From Marinibacterium sp039179965 (GTDB lineage: Bacteria; Pseudomonadota; Alphaproteobacteria; Rhodobacterales; Rhodobacteraceae): 8,919 nt of DNA. The position numbers were made by a program, and so were the translations under genes. This document shows, piece after piece, positions 6,544 through 8,919 of this stretch. Every line of letters starts with the position of its first letter. Positions within the stretch are counted from its first letter, which is position 1. Under the pieces are notes generated by a model. That model was given only the letters and a program-made list of their open reading frames with translations, did not search any database and was not told the origin of the DNA. The stretch is taken from NCBI GenBank assembly GCA_039179965.1, contig JBCDEC010000195.1:1-8919 (forward strand), written 5' to 3'.

Positions 6544-7193
6544 CCTCGCTCCCGTTTCCCCTGGCCGAGCCCCCCGATGCGGCCACGGTGGAGCGCGGAC
6601 GCAAGCTCTTCGCCGGACAATCGGAATTCGTGAAGGGCGTTGTGGCCATGTCCGGGCTGCCGCCTGCGGACCGGGCCGAGGTCTGTTTTGCCGGGCGCTC
6701 GAACGTTGGCAAATCCTCTCTGATCAATGCGCTCACCGGCACCAAGGGTCTGGCGCGCGCCTCCAACACGCCGGGACGCACGCAAGAGATCAACTATTTC
6801 ACCCAAGGCCCCGAGCTCTACCTGGTCGACCTTCCCGGCTATGGCTACGCCAATGCGCCCCTGCCGGTCGTGGAAAAGTGGCAGCGCCTGCTCAAAGCCT
6901 ATCTCTCGGGTCGTCAGACCCTCCGGCGCGCCTTCGTGCTGATCGATTTCCGCCACGGGGTCAAACCCGTGGATGAGGAAATCATGGGGCTTCTCGACAA
7001 ATCCGCCGTTCCTTTCCAGGTCGTGCTCACCAAGGCGGACAAGGTCAAATCCACGGAACATGACCGGATCTTTGCGCAGGTGCGCGCGCGGCTCGCACCC
7101 CATCCGGCCGCCTTTCCGGAGCTGGTGCTGTCCAGTTCCGAAAAGGGCGATGGCATCGCGACACTCCGCGCAATCATCGCGTCACTGGGCTAG
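6540..7193 (+). CDS. engB: Ribosome biogenesis GTPase EngB/YsxC (YihA)
   Basis: EngB is an essential TRAFAC-class GTPase needed for late assembly of the 50S subunit. The 217-residue product has all G motifs: G1 GRSNVGKS (52-59), G2 with T77 in NTPGRTQ, G3 DLPG (97-100), G4 TKAD (164-167) and G5 around SSSEKGDG (198-205). The length is normal for the family. The start is the GTG overlapping the MOSC stop (GTGA, 6540-6543), giving MTSLPFPLAEPPDA ahead of the GTPase domain. Coupling to the insertase and MOSC genes suggests co-expression with translation-related functions. A 118-base gap with a hairpin separates it from argB. Confidence 0.96.
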   Translation: MTSLPFPLAEPPDAATVERGRKLFAGQSEFVKGVVAMSGLPPADRAEVCFAGRSNVGKSSLINALTGTKGLARASNTPGRTQEINYFTQGPELYLVDLPGYGYANAPLPVVEKWQRLLKAYLSGRQTLRRAFVLIDFRHGVKPVDEEIMGLLDKSAVPFQVVLTKADKVKSTEHDRIFAQVRARLAPHPAAFPELVLSSSEKGDGIATLRAIIASLG

Positions 7194-7239
7194 CCGAACG
7201 CCAAATCGCCGGCGCGTCCACAAAAAGACCTGCAAAACC

Positions 7240-7283
7240 AAGGGCACGCCTGGCAATTGTTGCTTGCGTGCTGGCGTGCCTTT
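7240..7283 (+). terminator. Hairpin between engB and argB, weak terminator or leader structure
   Basis: GGCACGCC (7243-7250) and GGCGTGCC (7273-7280) are perfect inverted repeats. Pairing extends outward by G-U at 7242/7281 and A-U at 7241/7282 and 7240/7283, giving an 11-bp stem followed only by UUU. Inside the 22-base loop, GCAA (7253-7256) can pair with TTGC (7260-7263). The form fits a weak intrinsic terminator for engB or a structure in the argB leader. It ends 16 bases before the argB Shine-Dalgarno site. Confidence 0.5.
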
Positions 7284-7311
7284 CGGGATAAGGCGCGCCG
7301 GAGGACCGGAT

Positions 7312-8184
7312 ATGACGACACCAACCCCAGTGGACGATATGCTCGCGACCGCCCGAACCCTGTCCCATGCGCTGCCCTATCTGCAGCGCTATGAAGGCGC
7401 GACCGTGGTCATCAAACTTGGCGGCAACGCCATGGGCAGTGACGAGGCAATGGCCAGCTTCGCGCGCGATGTGGTGCTGTTGTCCCAGGTCGGGGTCAAT
7501 CCGGTGGTCGTTCATGGTGGCGGTCCGATGATCAACCGGATGCTCAGTCAACTGGGCGTGACGTCGGAATTCGTAAACGGCAAGCGTGTGACCGATGCGC
7601 AGACCGTTGAAGTGGTCGAAATGGTCCTGGCCGGCGTGGTGAACAAGCGGATCGTGCAGGCCATCAACCGGCAAGGCGGGCTGGCCGTGGGCCTTTCGGG
7701 CAAAGACGCAAACCTGATGACCTGTGCTCAGACCGACCCGGCCCTCGGCTTCGTGGGCACGCCGACGGACGTGAACACAACGGTGCTGAGCGCGCTTTTT
7801 GACCAGCACATGATCCCGGTGATTGCGCCCCTGGGCGCAGGCGCGGGCGGGGAGACGTTCAATGTCAATGGCGATACGGCGGCCGGTGCGGTGGCCGCAG
7901 CCCTGAATGCCGAGCGGCTGCTTCTGCTCACCGATGTGTCCGGTGTGCAGAACAAGGACGGCGTGGTCATGGGCGAACTCACCCCGGATGAAATCAGCAG
8001 CCTCACCGAGGACGGCGTGATCGCAGGCGGAATGATCCCCAAGACCGAAACCGCGCTGGACGCGATTCGCGACGGCGTTAGGGCCGTTGTGATCCTGGAC
8101 GGGCGCGCACCGAATGCGGTTTTGCTGGAGCTCTTCACCGAACACGGCGCCGGGACCCTGATCCGCCCGGCGCGCCAGACTTGA
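7312..8184 (+). CDS. argB: Acetylglutamate kinase
   Basis: ArgB phosphorylates N-acetyl-L-glutamate with ATP, the second step of arginine (and ornithine) synthesis in the cytoplasm. The 290-residue product shows the amino acid kinase fold: K35 in VVIKLGGNA (32-40), the glycine-rich HGGGP (68-72), GKRVTD with R92 (90-95), substrate-binding NVNGDTAAG (184-192), and GGMIPK with K244 (239-244). The N-terminal helix (about 7-25) is that of the hexameric, arginine-inhibited class, so feedback inhibition by arginine is likely. The ATG at 7312 has an excellent GGAGGA at 7300-7305, six bases away. A longer upstream frame exists but lies in engB sequence, so it is not used. The natural GGCGCGCC palindrome (7292-7299) abuts this ribosome-binding site. 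Confidence 0.97.
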   Translation: MTTPTPVDDMLATARTLSHALPYLQRYEGATVVIKLGGNAMGSDEAMASFARDVVLLSQVGVNPVVVHGGGPMINRMLSQLGVTSEFVNGKRVTDAQTVEVVEMVLAGVVNKRIVQAINRQGGLAVGLSGKDANLMTCAQTDPALGFVGTPTDVNTTVLSALFDQHMIPVIAPLGAGAGGETFNVNGDTAAGAVAAALNAERLLLLTDVSGVQNKDGVVMGELTPDEISSLTEDGVIAGGMIPKTETALDAIRDGVRAVVILDGRAPNAVLLELFTEHGAGTLIRPARQT

Positions 8185-8239
8185 ATTGCGCAGGCGGGGC
8201 GGTCACGGTGACGCACATGGCTTTTGAACCGAAACGCCC

Positions 8240-8881
8240 GTGACGCGTTATGCAGATATCGAGGCCGCGGCGGCGCCGGCCGGTCTGATCGTGATGGGGG
8301 CCGAGCATCCCACCGACGGCATTGGGACGCGCATGCTGCTGGGCGCAGGGTCCTCTTTCTGGGCGATAGTGTCCACATCCCCCGAGTATCTGGATGGATC
8401 ACCGGACCCGGTCGACCGGTTTTCGACCCGCGTGGTCTCGGCCCTGGCCGCGCAGTTCGAGGCAGAAGCCGCCTATCCCTTTGGCGGTCCCCCCTATACG
8501 CCGTTCATCGCCTGGGCCAAATCATCCGGGCGCGCCTGGTCGAGCCCGACCGGCATGCTGGTCCATGACGTGGCCGGGTTGATGATATCCTATCGGGGCG
8601 CCTTGCACTTTTCCGAGCGGCTGGAGATCCCCGCGCCGCCCGCAGCCAGCCCCTGCACAACATGTTCAGAGCAGCCCTGCACGACGGCCTGCCCGATCGG
8701 GGCCCTCTCCGCGACGCAAGCCTATGATGTGCCGGCCTGTCACGGGTTCCTGGGAACGGACGCGGGCGAAGACTGCATGAGCCTTGGCTGCAAAGCGCGG
8801 CGCGCCTGCCCGGTCAGCCGGGGCTTTGGGCGCGATCCGGCCCAGTCGGCCCATCACATGCGGGCGTTTCATCCCTCATGA
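8240..8881 (+). CDS. Uncharacterised iron-sulfur (ferredoxin-like) protein with eight C-terminal cysteines
   Basis: This is a 213-residue protein of unknown function. The first 135 residues have no motif I recognise. The C-terminal third holds eight cysteines: C139-x2-C142-x4-C147-x3-C151-P, then C167, then C179-x4-C184-x5-C190-P. The first group resembles a [4Fe-4S] ferredoxin site with x4 in place of x2; the second could complete another cluster with C167 as the fourth ligand. There is no signal peptide, so it is probably cytoplasmic and an electron-transfer or redox protein. The arrangement recalls the iron-sulfur part of QueG-like reductases, but the rest does not match them. GTG 8240 is the only reasonable early start, since an in-frame TGA lies at 8225; no clear ribosome-binding site precedes it. 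The stop overlaps the next start (ATGA). Confidence 0.8.
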   Translation: MTRYADIEAAAAPAGLIVMGAEHPTDGIGTRMLLGAGSSFWAIVSTSPEYLDGSPDPVDRFSTRVVSALAAQFEAEAAYPFGGPPYTPFIAWAKSSGRAWSSPTGMLVHDVAGLMISYRGALHFSERLEIPAPPAASPCTTCSEQPCTTACPIGALSATQAYDVPACHGFLGTDAGEDCMSLGCKARRACPVSRGFGRDPAQSAHHMRAFHPS

Positions 8882-8919
8882 CCTGCACCCTGATCCTGAT
8901 GCGTCACGCCAAATCGAGC
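8878..8919 (+). CDS. SixA-type histidine phosphatase, N-terminal fragment
   Basis: Fourteen codons, cut off by the window end, read MTCTLILMRHAKSS. A hydrophobic strand followed by L-x-R-H-A-K-S is the opening of the SixA branch of the histidine phosphatase superfamily, with H10 as the presumed phospho-accepting histidine. SixA proteins remove phosphate from phosphohistidine domains. The ATG overlaps the stop of the iron-sulfur gene, so the two are coupled. So little is visible that the exact substrate class cannot be judged. Confidence 0.75.
   Translation, partial: MTCTLILMRHAKSS

Noticed and set aside
8202..8212. GTCAC-G-GTGAC dyad after argB
   Set aside because: A 5-bp stem with a one-base centre cannot form a terminator, has no U-run, and is expected by chance in a window this size.
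8208..8243. 11-codon GTG frame overlapping the start of the iron-sulfur gene by GTGA
   Set aside because: It is too short, has no good ribosome-binding site and no distinctive content. Coupling to the next start is possible but not supported.

Overview
This window is ordinary chromosomal DNA of an alphaproteobacterium, most likely a member of the Rhodobacterales (Rhodobacter/Roseobacter group). The reasons are the gene order rpmH-rnpA-yidD ... yidC-MOSC-engB-argB, the high-GC codon use, the YidC that opens MDDQNKN, and a TtcA whose N-terminus matches what I recall of that group. Every confident gene is on the + strand. There is no tRNA, rRNA, insertion sequence, phage gene or CRISPR array.

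Layout: the last codons of rpmH (1-21) are followed at once by rnpA (31-450), which overlaps yidD (447-686) by ATGA. A long stretch follows (687-1048) with no recognised gene. It holds several short palindromes, a very strong Shine-Dalgarno site in front of a 22-codon open frame (804-872), and a 10-bp perfect hairpin (842-880) that spans that frame's stop codon. Next come a small Arg-rich DUF1127 protein (1049-1297), the tRNA thiolase ttcA (1383-2264), and a membrane-anchored GGDEF-EAL protein (2326-3873) whose GGDEF site is destroyed while the RxxD inhibitory site and the EAL catalytic residues remain. The second half holds yidC (3992-5815), a MOSC-domain protein (5812-6543) and engB (6540-7193), chained by GTGA stop/start overlaps. 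After a hairpin-containing gap come argB (7312-8184), an unnamed 8-cysteine iron-sulfur protein (8240-8881), and the first 14 codons of a SixA-type phosphatase (8878 to the window end).

How the genes work together: the core is housekeeping. rpmH makes ribosomal protein L34, rnpA makes the RNase P protein for tRNA maturation, yidD and yidC serve inner-membrane protein insertion, engB serves 50S assembly, ttcA thiolates tRNA C32, and argB carries out the second step of arginine synthesis. The DUF1127 gene, ttcA and the c-di-GMP gene lie between yidD and yidC, which are often closer neighbours.

I see no clear evidence of a wholly new multi-gene system. The items most worth a second look are the 781-880 micro-ORF/hairpin locus, the catalytically split GGDEF-EAL protein, the atypical double-cluster ferredoxin-like protein, and the hairpin in the argB leader.
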